This document shows, in pieces, positions 15,967-23,641 of a DNA stretch of 64,000 nucleotides; the first letter of the stretch is position 1; each line of letters starts with the position of its first letter. Under the pieces are notes generated by a model that was not told the origin of the DNA, searched no databases, and saw nothing but the letters and a program-made list of their open reading frames with translations. Both the position numbers and the translations under genes were made by a program. The DNA comes from DAOUJI01 sp965219565 (GTDB taxonomy: Bacteria > Chloroflexota > Dehalococcoidia > Lucifugimonadales > JAGWBF01): the NCBI GenBank assembly GCA_965219565.1, contig OZ244780.1, forward strand, positions 744,001 through 808,000. Direction: 5' to 3'.

Positions 15967-18900
15967 ACCTTCATTACCGCCAGTACCAGCGGCTCTCCTT
16001 CCAGCTTCCCCGATTCGGAGTGTGCGCCCTCGGGCGGCTCTCCCTCCACAAGCCGGTCTGCCAGCGTCTCCTCCCGCACGTAGTCCTGGTGGACTTCCAG
16101 CATGTCCTGGATAACGTCGGGACCCTGGTAGTAGGCCGCTATGCGGTCGGTGATTTCCAAGCCCGCAGACCGGCGCAGGTTTTGGATTCGGTGCACGAAC
16201 TCCCGGGCAAGACCTTCGGATGCCAGCTCCGGGGTTATGGAGGAGTCGATGGCGACCATGTAGCCGCCCTCTAACGCCGCCCAGTAGCCGTCGACCTGGA
16301 CTATGGCCTCTACGTGGGAAGCCGACGAGGAGTCCTGAGAGTCTCCCGCCGCTTCCAGAGCTTTCCGGTGGATTTCCTCGGCGAGATCGGCGTCTCCGTG
16401 GCGCAGCTGCTTGACGTTCAGTTCGTCCAGAATTTGGTCCTCCACCTTGGGCAGCCACTGCTCCTCTCCTGCCCGTCCCGACTTGACCAGGACGCCAGCC
16501 AAGGGTTGCCGGACCTTAATGCCGGCCCTGGACCTGGCGCCTCTTCCCATGCTGGAAACCCGCATGGCAAGCCGCGTGGCGTCCATCAGCTCCTGGTCTA
16601 CCCCATGGGCTGAGGTTTGGGGGAAAGCGGCCAAATGGACGCTTTCCGGGGCGTCAACGTCCACGGACCGCACCAGGTTCTGGTACATCTCGTCGGCGAT
16701 GAAGGGCGTGAATGGGGCCATGAGCTTGCACAGGGTGGACAGGCAGGTGTAGAGGGCGGCGTAAGCTGAGAGCTTGTCCGCGTTTTCGTCGCTCCTCCAA
16801 AAGCGTCTGCGGCTCCGGCGCACGTACCAGTTGGAAAGCCTGTCAACGAATTCCTGAATGCGGCGGCCCGCGTCGGTGGGGTTGTACTGCTCCAGGTTTG
16901 TATCCACCTGGGTGATCAGGATGTCCAACTCGGACATGAGCCACCGGTCCAGCTCCGACTGGGGTTTCCAGTCAGCTGGGACCTGGTCGGGATGAAACTT
17001 GTCCACCGCGGCGTAGGTCGTGAAGAAGGAGTAGACATTCCAAAGGGTCAGCAGGAACCGTCGTACGGTGTCTCCCACCAGGTCTTCTGAGAAGCGGCGG
17101 GAGTCTCCTGGTTGGGCCGACGTGTACAAGTACCAACGGGTGGCGTCGGCGCCGTGTTTGTCCAGGACGCTCCACGGATTCACCACGTTGCCCGTGCTCT
17201 TGCTCATCTTGCGGCCCTTGGCGTCCAGTATCAGTCCCAGGCAGATGACGTTCTTGTAGGACGGTCCGCCTCTGATGAGAGTCGAGAGGGCGTGGAGAGT
17301 GTAGAACCAGCCCCGTGTCTGGTCCACGGCCTCGCAGATGTAGTCGGCGGGGAACCTGCCGTCCTGGAGGGCTTCCTCCCCGTCGAATGGGTAGTGGGCT
17401 TGGGCAAAGGGCATCGACCCTGAGTCGAACCAGCAGTCAATCACCTCGGGAACCCTGGTCATGGTCCCGGCGCAATTCGGGCAGCGTATGAATACGCGGT
17501 CCACGTAGGGCCTGTGCAGGTCCAGCGTCTCTGCGGAACCTGCGTCCATGTTGACGGCCATCTCCTGCAGCTCCTGGACGCTGCCCACGCAGTGGGTATG
17601 GCCGCAGTTGTCGCAGCGCCAGATGGGGATGGGGGAACCCCAGAACCGTTCCCGGGAGATGGCCCAGTCTACGTTGTTTCGCAGCCACTCTCCGAACCGG
17701 CCTTCTTTGATGTAGTCGGGGCGCCAGTTGATCTCCTGGTTTCCGCTGATGAGGCGGTCCTTTTCCGCGCTGGTGCGGATGTACCAGGAGGGCTTGGCGT
17801 AGTAGAGGAGCGGAGTGTCGCACCGCCAGCAGAAGGGGTAGGTGTGCCGGTATATTTCGCGGCGGTGGAGCAAGCCTCGCTCTGTAAGATCGGCCATGAT
17901 GTCTTCGTCGGCGTCCTTTACGAACTTTCCCGCGAAGGGGTAGCTGCCGGTGACCGTTCCGTGGAGGTCCACCTGCTGGATGAAGGCCAGGCCATGGTAC
18001 CGCCCGGCTTGGAGGTCCTCGTCTCCGAAGGCTGGCGCCAGATGTACGATGCCTGAGCCGTCGTCTAGGGAGACAAAATCTTCAAAGATGACGGAGGGCT
18101 GGTAATCGTCGGCGGGACGTAGGGTGGGCGTTCCACCGCCATCAGGGCCCTGGAAACTCCTTATCTCCACCCCGTATCGGGTTGCGTCGTACAGAGGTTC
18201 ATAGGTCAGGGCGACCAATTCCCGACCGGCGAAGGTTTCAAGTAGGACGTAAGGTTCTTGGACGACTGCACTGAGCAGGGCGGAGGCCAGCACTAGCTTC
18301 TCGCCGCTTTCCAGCCGCACCAGGCTGTACTCCGCCGAAGGGTCCACGGCCAGTGCGGTGTTGCCGGGCAGCGTCCAGGGTGTCGTGGTCCAGGCCAGGA
18401 AGTAGACGTCGTCGCCGTGGGCCGTCAGGCGTTCGTAGGAGTTGTCGAAGGCTCCCAGGCCCCTTCTGGTGCCGTCCCAGCCCTTGACGCGAAACTTGAC
18501 GAACACCGACGGGTCGGGGGTGTTCTCTTTGTAACCCAGAGCCACCTCATGGGAGCTGAGGCTGGTGACGCATCGGGGGCAATGGGGAGCGCCCTTCATG
18601 TCCTGGTACAGACGGCCCTTGTCCCACAGGCTGCGGAGTATCCACCAGCCCGTTTCGATGTAGTCGTTGTCGAGGGTTACGTAGGGGTCGTCCATGTCCA
18701 CCCAGAAGCCTATCCGGTCGGTCATCTCCTCCCACTCTTTGACGTAGCGGAAGACGCTTTCGCGGCACTTCTGGTTGAACTTCTCGATTCCGTACTCCTC
18801 GATGTCCCGCTTGGTGGAGAAGCCTAATTCCTTCTCCACCTCCAACTCAACGGGCAGACCGTGAGTGTCCCATCCGCCCTTGCGTATGCACCGGTAGCCC

Positions 18901-19124
18901 TTCATGGTCTTGTAGCGAGGGATAATGTCCTTGAAAGCCCTGGCCAGAACATGGTGGATTCCCGGGCTTCCGTTGGCCGTGGGCGGCCCCTCGTAGAGCA
19001 TGAAGAGGGGACGGCCCTCCGACTCTGTCTCGGTGCGGCGGAATATGTCCCGCTCCTTCCAGAACTCCAGGATGCGCTTCTCCATATCCGGGAAGCTCAC
19101 CCTGCTGGACACTGTCTTGAACAT
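15963..19124 (-). CDS. ileS: isoleucyl-tRNA synthetase, eukaryote-like type 2 form
   Basis: 1053-residue class I synthetase charging tRNA-Ile. The HIGH-type motif is GSPGIHHVLA (H57-H58), the KMSKS loop is KMSKSTGNVVNPW, and the CP1 editing domain lies between them. The MFKTVSSRVSFPDMEKRILEFWKERDIF start and the long C-terminal anticodon and appendage region (WYVRRSRRRFW and after) match the type 2 IleRS clade shared with eukaryotes, which is generally less sensitive to mupirocin. The ATG has GAGG 7 bases upstream. It follows tlyA by 48 bases on the same strand, probably one operon. No T-box leader fits in that gap. Confidence 0.95.
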   Translation of the reverse strand: MFKTVSSRVSFPDMEKRILEFWKERDIFRRTETESEGRPLFMLYEGPPTANGSPGIHHVLARAFKDIIPRYKTMKGYRCIRKGGWDTHGLPVELEVEKELGFSTKRDIEEYGIEKFNQKCRESVFRYVKEWEEMTDRIGFWVDMDDPYVTLDNDYIETGWWILRSLWDKGRLYQDMKGAPHCPRCVTSLSSHEVALGYKENTPDPSVFVKFRVKGWDGTRRGLGAFDNSYERLTAHGDDVYFLAWTTTPWTLPGNTALAVDPSAEYSLVRLESGEKLVLASALLSAVVQEPYVLLETFAGRELVALTYEPLYDATRYGVEIRSFQGPDGGGTPTLRPADDYQPSVIFEDFVSLDDGSGIVHLAPAFGDEDLQAGRYHGLAFIQQVDLHGTVTGSYPFAGKFVKDADEDIMADLTERGLLHRREIYRHTYPFCWRCDTPLLYYAKPSWYIRTSAEKDRLISGNQEINWRPDYIKEGRFGEWLRNNVDWAISRERFWGSPIPIWRCDNCGHTHCVGSVQELQEMAVNMDAGSAETLDLHRPYVDRVFIRCPNCAGTMTRVPEVIDCWFDSGSMPFAQAHYPFDGEEALQDGRFPADYICEAVDQTRGWFYTLHALSTLIRGGPSYKNVICLGLILDAKGRKMSKSTGNVVNPWSVLDKHGADATRWYLYTSAQPGDSRRFSEDLVGDTVRRFLLTLWNVYSFFTTYAAVDKFHPDQVPADWKPQSELDRWLMSELDILITQVDTNLEQYNPTDAGRRIQEFVDRLSNWYVRRSRRRFWRSDENADKLSAYAALYTCLSTLCKLMAPFTPFIADEMYQNLVRSVDVDAPESVHLAAFPQTSAHGVDQELMDATRLAMRVSSMGRGARSRAGIKVRQPLAGVLVKSGRAGEEQWLPKVEDQILDELNVKQLRHGDADLAEEIHRKALEAAGDSQDSSSASHVEAIVQVDGYWAALEGGYMVAIDSSITPELASEGLAREFVHRIQNLRRSAGLEITDRIAAYYQGPDVIQDMLEVHQDYVREETLADRLVEGEPPEGAHSESGKLEGEPLVLAVMKV

Positions 19125-19172
19125 GGACTACCTCAGTTCGGGAGTAAATGACACAAACACAGAGGCAACATC

Positions 19173-19946
19173 TTAGCGTAACGAAATTGCCCCGTCCATT
19201 AGGCCGGGCGTCTCAAGGTGCAGGAAGAACTCAGCGTTGCCCGCGTCTCCGAGGATGGGTGAAGGGGTCAGGTTTCGCAGCCTGAGGCCTTCGGCCACAG
19301 CCCAGACAATGAATCTAGCCAGGACTCTTGAGTGGACCTGGGGGTCTTTGATGACGCCTTTTCGGCCTACCTCCTGTTTCAGTGCTTCGAATTGGGGCTT
19401 CAATAGCACAACCAGTGGGCGCCCTGGTCCGAGGTGTTTGACAGCTTCAGGTATAACCTTGGCAGCAGATATGAAGGACACGTCCATCACGGCGATGCCA
19501 ATCTCATCTGTGTCCGGGAGCTGGAACGGGTAGCGGGCGTTCATTCCCTCCATGATCGTGACTCGCGGGTCCTGTCTGAGGCCGTAGTCCATCTGTCCCC
19601 GGCCAACGTCCACGGCGTAGACCCGACTGGCGCCTCGTTGCAGCAAGCAGTCGGTGAAGCCGCCGGTGGAGGCTCCCACGTCCAGAGCCTCCAGGCCCTG
19701 CACGTCCAAGCCGAATGCGTCCAGTGCGTGGGCCAGCTTGACTCCCCCCCGGCTGACGTAAGGGAGCCTGCTCTTGACCTCCAACGGCGTGTCCGTAGCT
19801 AGAGTAGAACCGGCCTTCAGCACACGGCCTGTGGGCGAGTAGACGACGCCCTCCATGATGAGGGCCTGGGCCTTTTCTCGGCTGTCCGCCAGACCCCTCT
19901 CCACCAGGAGTACGTCGGCTCTCGTCTTCAGCTGCTTTTTCGGCAC
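19173..19946 (-). CDS. tlyA: TlyA-family rRNA 2'-O-methyltransferase
   Basis: 257 residues: an N-terminal S4 RNA-binding domain (TRADVLLVERGLADSREKAQALIMEGVV) followed by an FtsJ/RrmJ-type SAM methyltransferase (YVSRGGVKLAHAL, ALDVGASTGGFTDCLLQ, DVSFISAAKV, LLKPQFEA). TlyA methylates 16S and/or 23S rRNA ribose in other bacteria. GTG start. It is divergent from rpmH and upstream of ileS. Confidence 0.9.
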   Translation of the reverse strand: MPKKQLKTRADVLLVERGLADSREKAQALIMEGVVYSPTGRVLKAGSTLATDTPLEVKSRLPYVSRGGVKLAHALDAFGLDVQGLEALDVGASTGGFTDCLLQRGASRVYAVDVGRGQMDYGLRQDPRVTIMEGMNARYPFQLPDTDEIGIAVMDVSFISAAKVIPEAVKHLGPGRPLVVLLKPQFEALKQEVGRKGVIKDPQVHSRVLARFIVWAVAEGLRLRNLTPSPILGDAGNAEFFLHLETPGLMDGAISLR

Positions 19947-19966
19947 GTCTTTTGGGCCTGTTCAAA

Positions 19967-19996
19967 TTGACACTCGTTCACGGCATCAATTATAAT
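19967..19996 (+). promoter_or_regulatory. strong promoter for the rpmH-rnpA/yidD-yidC-jag cluster
   Basis: Consensus TTGACA (19967-19972), an 18-base spacer and consensus TATAAT (19991-19996), 22 bases ahead of the rpmH ATG. It is the best promoter match in the window. Confidence 0.85.
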
Positions 19997-20018
19997 CCAT
20001 TGGCTCAAGAGGAGACCT

Positions 20019-20156
20019 ATGCCTAAGCGCACTTATCAACCCAAGAAACGACGCCGCCAGCGTGTGCACGGCTTCATGTCCCGTTCCAGTTCACGCGGGG
20101 GCAGAGCGGTTCTGAAACGCCGGCGGTTCAAGGGACGACATCGGTTGGCGGTCTAG
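20019..20156 (+). CDS. rpmH: 50S ribosomal protein L34
   Basis: 45-residue, very basic protein, MPKRTYQPKKRRRQRVHGF then RAVLKRRRFKGRHRL, the standard L34 pattern with no deletion. AGAGGAGA lies 4 bases before the ATG and a consensus promoter just upstream. It heads the conserved rpmH-rnpA-yidD-yidC-jag cluster. In many bacteria dnaA precedes rpmH; here the upstream divergent neighbour is tlyA, so the origin is not marked here. Confidence 0.97.
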   Translation: MPKRTYQPKKRRRQRVHGFMSRSSSRGGRAVLKRRRFKGRHRLAV

Positions 20157-20174
20157 CGGCGTGGCCAGTCCCAG

Positions 20175-20822
20175 ATGCAACGGAAAAACCGCCTTACCAG
20201 CGGCAAGCGCTACGCACAAATACATCGCGAGTCCAGGGGCCGGGCCAACCGGCTGCTTGTAATCAAGTCCCTTCCGAACGATCTGGATGATACCCGTTTC
20301 GGGATCCTGGTGGGAAAGCGCATCGGCAACGCAGTGGTCCGCAACCGGACCAAACGACGCATTCGAGAATCTCTCCGCCAGGCGTCTGTGAAACCCGGTT
20401 GGGACGTGGTCATCATCGCCAGGCGGGACGCCGGAAAAGCAGACTATCAACAGCTAAAGACCGCGACGGAAAACTTGCTCAATAAATCCCACCTTGTCTA
20501 TACAGGGGCGCGCCAAGGTCCCGGCGGCCCGGGGGATGAACAATCAACCCCTGCCGACCTCCTTCCAGTCTGTGAAGAACGGTCAACCGGCTCGTTCTCT
20601 CCGTTCAAGGGAGTCAAGAAACTGGCCCTGCTGTCCATAGTCCTGTATCAGCGTGCAGTCTCCCCCTTCCTGCCGATGTCCTGTAGGTACATTCCAACCT
20701 GCTCCCACTACTCCCACGAGGCGATAAGCCAGCATGGGACGCTGAAGGGGGGTTGGCTGACGTTAAAACGGCTTGCCCGATGCCATCCCCTGGGGGGGAA
20801 AGGTTACGACCCTGTTCCCTAG
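20175..20822 (+). CDS. rnpA: RnpA-YidD fusion: RNase P protein plus membrane insertion factor
   Basis: One uninterrupted 215-codon frame encodes two normally separate proteins. Residues 1 to about 108 are the RNase P protein subunit (NRLTSGKRYAQI; RNR signature GNAVVRNRTKRRIRESLR at 51-68; DVVIIARRDAGKADY). Residues 109-146 are a Gly/Pro/Glu-rich linker. Residues 147-215 are complete YidD (LLSIVLYQRAVSPFLP, CRYIPTCSHYSHEAI with C170 and C176, GGKGYDPVP), a small membrane-peripheral factor that aids YidC insertion. No ATG, GTG or TTG with a ribosome site sits at the expected yidD start, so a separate yidD product is not obvious. The gene order matches the normal cluster, which supports a true fusion rather than an assembly join. 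Confidence 0.9.
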   Translation: MQRKNRLTSGKRYAQIHRESRGRANRLLVIKSLPNDLDDTRFGILVGKRIGNAVVRNRTKRRIRESLRQASVKPGWDVVIIARRDAGKADYQQLKTATENLLNKSHLVYTGARQGPGGPGDEQSTPADLLPVCEERSTGSFSPFKGVKKLALLSIVLYQRAVSPFLPMSCRYIPTCSHYSHEAISQHGTLKGGWLTLKRLARCHPLGGKGYDPVP

Positions 20823-22032
20823 CCGTCAGTTCGCCAAGTCCGATAAAGGCTCACGGCCTGGATTCAGGCCTGAACTTCGTATTTCCAGCCCCACGGCCCT
20901 GCTGCTGGCTATGGCGATCCTTCTTCTAGCTGCTGTGGCCTGCGCTCCCGGACGAATCATCGGTTACGGCTCGGGTTGGAACAGCGTGGCCTACAGCGAC
21001 GGTGTGGTCTACGTCGGCGGCAAGGACAACTTTGTAGCCGCCCTGGACGCGTCCACAGGCCGTCTACTGGAGGGCGTCGGGGAGGGAGCCGCTCAGGGCC
21101 GCTGGTTCCGTGAACTGCCCGACACTCACGGCGTGTTCGGACCTCCGGCTGTGGGAGAGAAGCTGGTATACTTTGCCGATAGAGGAAGCAGGGACGGGGA
21201 GGAAAGCAGCCTGCTGGCCCTGGACCGGGCAACGGGGGCCAGGAAGTGGGAAAAGACGGTCGGAGAAGGGAAGGCCTTGGTGGGCGGCCCAGCGTTGGGC
21301 GACGGCCTCGTCATTGTCGGCTCTGAGGATGGAATAGTCTACGCTTTTCAACAAGAAGATGGGGCGGCGCAGTGGCACTTCCCAACCGGAGACCGTGTCT
21401 GGTCCACCCCCACGACAGCCAACGGACGGGTCTATTTCGGGTCTATGGACGGGAACCTTTACGCAGTGGCCACCACCGGGGAGACGGCAGGAAAGAAGGT
21501 CTGGAGTTTTGACACTGGAGCGGCGGTGGTAACCCAGCCTCTAGTCTTGGATGACATGGTAGTTTTCGGAGCCTTGAATAAGAAGTTCTACGGGCTCGAT
21601 CTTGAGGGCAACCTGCTTTGGACCTTCGAAGGGGACGACTGGTTCTGGGCGGCCCCAGTGGGAGTGGACGGGGTCGTCTACGCCTCCACCATGAGCGGGC
21701 GCGTCTACGCCCTGGACCGTGATGGGAATGAGCTTTGGCCCAGGCCCTTCAACGCAGGCTCCCCCATCGTCTCCAGGCCAGCGCTTCTGGACAATCGTCT
21801 GGTGGTGGGCACCGACGAGGGCAGACTATTCCTTCTAGACTCTTCCGACGGAACGAACGTACACGACACACCGAAACTTGACGGTCGGATCAAGGCAGAC
21901 CTGACCGTGCATCAGGACTCCGACGACGGCAAGGTGTTCGTATTCTTGGGGTTGGACGACTCCACAATTCGCAGGTTCGAAGTGAGGGCCGGCGTAGACC
22001 TGTTGGAACCTGACTGGGTGTTCAAGCCTTAG
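20773..22032 (+). CDS. PQQ/BamB-like beta-propeller lipoprotein
   Basis: Up to 419 residues with a hydrophobic N-terminal segment ending LLLAAVAC-APG (candidate lipobox), then repeated propeller blades of the form VYVGGKDNFVAALDASTGRLL, IVGSEDGIVYAFQQEDG, VYFGSMDGNLYAV, VYASTMSGRVYALDRDGNELW and VVGTDEGRLFLLDSSDG. This is the PQQ-like repeat fold of BamB and related scaffolds, and the protein is probably tethered outside the membrane. The ATG at 20773 overlaps the fused rnpA-yidD gene by 50 bases and has no good ribosome site, so the true start is uncertain; the only other ATG (20911) would cut the signal short. Its place between yidD and yidC is unusual and hints at a role in membrane protein quality control (inference). 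Confidence 0.75.
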   Translation: MPDAIPWGGKVTTLFPSRQFAKSDKGSRPGFRPELRISSPTALLLAMAILLLAAVACAPGRIIGYGSGWNSVAYSDGVVYVGGKDNFVAALDASTGRLLEGVGEGAAQGRWFRELPDTHGVFGPPAVGEKLVYFADRGSRDGEESSLLALDRATGARKWEKTVGEGKALVGGPALGDGLVIVGSEDGIVYAFQQEDGAAQWHFPTGDRVWSTPTTANGRVYFGSMDGNLYAVATTGETAGKKVWSFDTGAAVVTQPLVLDDMVVFGALNKKFYGLDLEGNLLWTFEGDDWFWAAPVGVDGVVYASTMSGRVYALDRDGNELWPRPFNAGSPIVSRPALLDNRLVVGTDEGRLFLLDSSDGTNVHDTPKLDGRIKADLTVHQDSDDGKVFVFLGLDDSTIRRFEVRAGVDLLEPDWVFKP

Positions 22033-22044
22033 GCGAGAAGCGGC

Positions 22045-23022
22045 ATGGAAATCCTGAGATTCATATTCAACGACGTTCTTGTCAACCCGATGTTGAACGT
22101 GCTGGTGCTGCTCTACAGTTACCTGTTCAGCAGCATGGGTGTCGCTATAATCGCCTTCACCGTGGGCGTTCGGGTGGCCCTGCTCCGTCTCCAGCTCAAG
22201 CAGACGCGGATGATGAAGGCCCTCCAGGCCATACAGCCCAAGATGAAGGAAGTCCAGGAGCGGTTCAAAAACGACCCCCAGCGCAGGTCCCGCGAAATGA
22301 TGGCCCTTTACCGGCGGGAGGGGGTCAACCCCCTGGGTTGTCTGGGGCCGATGTTCGTCCAGATACCCATCTGGGTGGGACTTTATCAGGCGTTGCTCAA
22401 GAGCCTGGGCACTAACCCCAACGACCTCGTAGGACTCTCCCAGCGGATATACTCCTGGAATCCGGTCGCCGACTCCATAATCCCTCTGAACGCCAACTTC
22501 CTGGGCTTGGACCTGGCCAACCCGGATCCCACAAGAATCATTATGCCCGTCCTGGTCGGCATATCAACGTGGGCCCTTCAGAAGACCACCACTCCCCCCA
22601 GCACCGACGAAAGGCAGCAGTCCACAGCCAACACCATGCTCTGGATGATGCCGCTGATGCTCGCTTTTCTCTCTCTTACGTTCCCGAGCGGACTCGCCCT
22701 GTACTGGACCATCTCCAACGCCATAGGCGTCGCTATCCACGTCTACATGACCAAGGACGTGGGTGCCATCGTGCCTGACTTTGCCAAACCATATTTCGGA
22801 CTCTCGGTTCCCGCGCGCTCTGACGAGGGAAGCTCGACCACGGCGATCGTCGAGGCCCCTCCTCCGACTGCGGAAGACGACGGAGAGCCTGAGGAGAAAG
22901 CCATAGATGGAACAAGAACGAACGATGACGGGAAAAACCGTAGAAGAAGCAATCGAAGTGGCCCTGAGAGAACTAGACGTAGGTCGGGAAGAGGCCGAGG
23001 TAGAAATTATAAGCCGAGGTAA
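22045..23022 (+). CDS. yidC: YidC/Oxa1 membrane protein insertase
   Basis: 325 residues of the short, Gram-positive/Oxa1-like type without a large periplasmic domain. It has an N-terminal membrane segment, then the conserved core GVRVALLRLQLKQTRMMKAL, a cytosolic hairpin (MKEVQERFKNDPQRRSREMMALYRREGVNPLGCLGPMFVQIPI) and three more membrane segments ending FPSGLALYWTISNAIGVAIH. The C-terminal tail from about 280 is strongly basic (RRRSNRSGPERTRRRSGRGRGR), the type of tail that binds ribosomes in YidC2/Oxa1. The last 38 codons overlap the start of jag in another frame. Starts 12 bases after the propeller gene. Confidence 0.93.
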   Translation: MEILRFIFNDVLVNPMLNVLVLLYSYLFSSMGVAIIAFTVGVRVALLRLQLKQTRMMKALQAIQPKMKEVQERFKNDPQRRSREMMALYRREGVNPLGCLGPMFVQIPIWVGLYQALLKSLGTNPNDLVGLSQRIYSWNPVADSIIPLNANFLGLDLANPDPTRIIMPVLVGISTWALQKTTTPPSTDERQQSTANTMLWMMPLMLAFLSLTFPSGLALYWTISNAIGVAIHVYMTKDVGAIVPDFAKPYFGLSVPARSDEGSSTTAIVEAPPPTAEDDGEPEEKAIDGTRTNDDGKNRRRSNRSGPERTRRRSGRGRGRNYKPR

Positions 23023-23554
23023 GCCGGGGTTCCTCGGCATTGGCTCGGAGCTGGCTAAAGTCAGGGTTAGAAAGATCGCAGGTTCCCAAGGCGCCGCCAC
23101 ATTCGCCATGGAAACGGTGAAGAATATACTGGGCGCCGCTGGGGCCCAAACCCTGGCCACTCTGCGGAGCGCCCACGACCAGGAGAGCGGAGGCCCGGTT
23201 ATCGACATATCCGGCGAGGACTCCGGCCTGTTGATCGGCCGCAGGGGAGAAACCCTCAGGGCCCTTCAGTTCATGGTGAACATGATAGTCAATACCAAGT
23301 TGGACGACGCCGACGTAAGGGTGGCGCTGGACGTGGAACGCTACCGGGAACGCCGCTCCAACAATCTACGCGACCTGGCCAAGACTGTGGCTGACAAGGT
23401 GGCCAGCAGCGGCAGGGCCATAACCCTCGAACCCATGTCTCCAGCCGACAGGAGGGTCGTCCACGTCACTTTGGCCGAACATCCCAGGGTGACCACCCAA
23501 AGCGCCGGTTTCGGAGAGCAGCGGAAAGTGACCATCGCACCCAAACGGGAATAG
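22907..23554 (+). CDS. jag: Jag/KhpB RNA-binding protein (Jag-N, KH, R3H)
   Basis: 215 residues: Jag N-terminal domain (KTVEEAIEVALRELDVGREEAEVEIISRG), KH domain with the GxxG loop IGRRGETL near 110, and C-terminal R3H domain (RRVVHVTLAEHPRVTTQSAGFGEQRKV). KhpB-type proteins bind RNA and affect cell envelope growth. The ATG at 22907 has GAGGAG 10 bases upstream; an alternative ATG at 22925 lacks a ribosome site. Either start lies inside yidC, giving a 98-116 base out-of-frame overlap and probable translational coupling. Confidence 0.9.
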   Translation: MEQERTMTGKTVEEAIEVALRELDVGREEAEVEIISRGKPGFLGIGSELAKVRVRKIAGSQGAATFAMETVKNILGAAGAQTLATLRSAHDQESGGPVIDISGEDSGLLIGRRGETLRALQFMVNMIVNTKLDDADVRVALDVERYRERRSNNLRDLAKTVADKVASSGRAITLEPMSPADRRVVHVTLAEHPRVTTQSAGFGEQRKVTIAPKRE

Positions 23555-23565
23555 GGGAAGCTCCC

Positions 23566-23597
23566 TCACCCCAACCCTCTCCCAGAAGGAGAGGGAG
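23566..23597. repeat. family C palindromic repeat
   Basis: CCCTCACCCCAACCCTCTCCC...GGAGAGGGAG hairpin in the convergent gap after jag. It could act as a bidirectional terminator-like stem but has no T tract. Confidence 0.6.
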
Positions 23598-23641
23598 TTA
23601 CGCAAAGATTACCGGGGGAGGAACCCAAGGAGCCTGGCGGG

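Noticed and set aside
19125..19172. T-box riboswitch ahead of ileS
   Set aside because: Only 48 bases separate tlyA from ileS, far too short for a T-box leader, and no specifier-loop pattern is seen.
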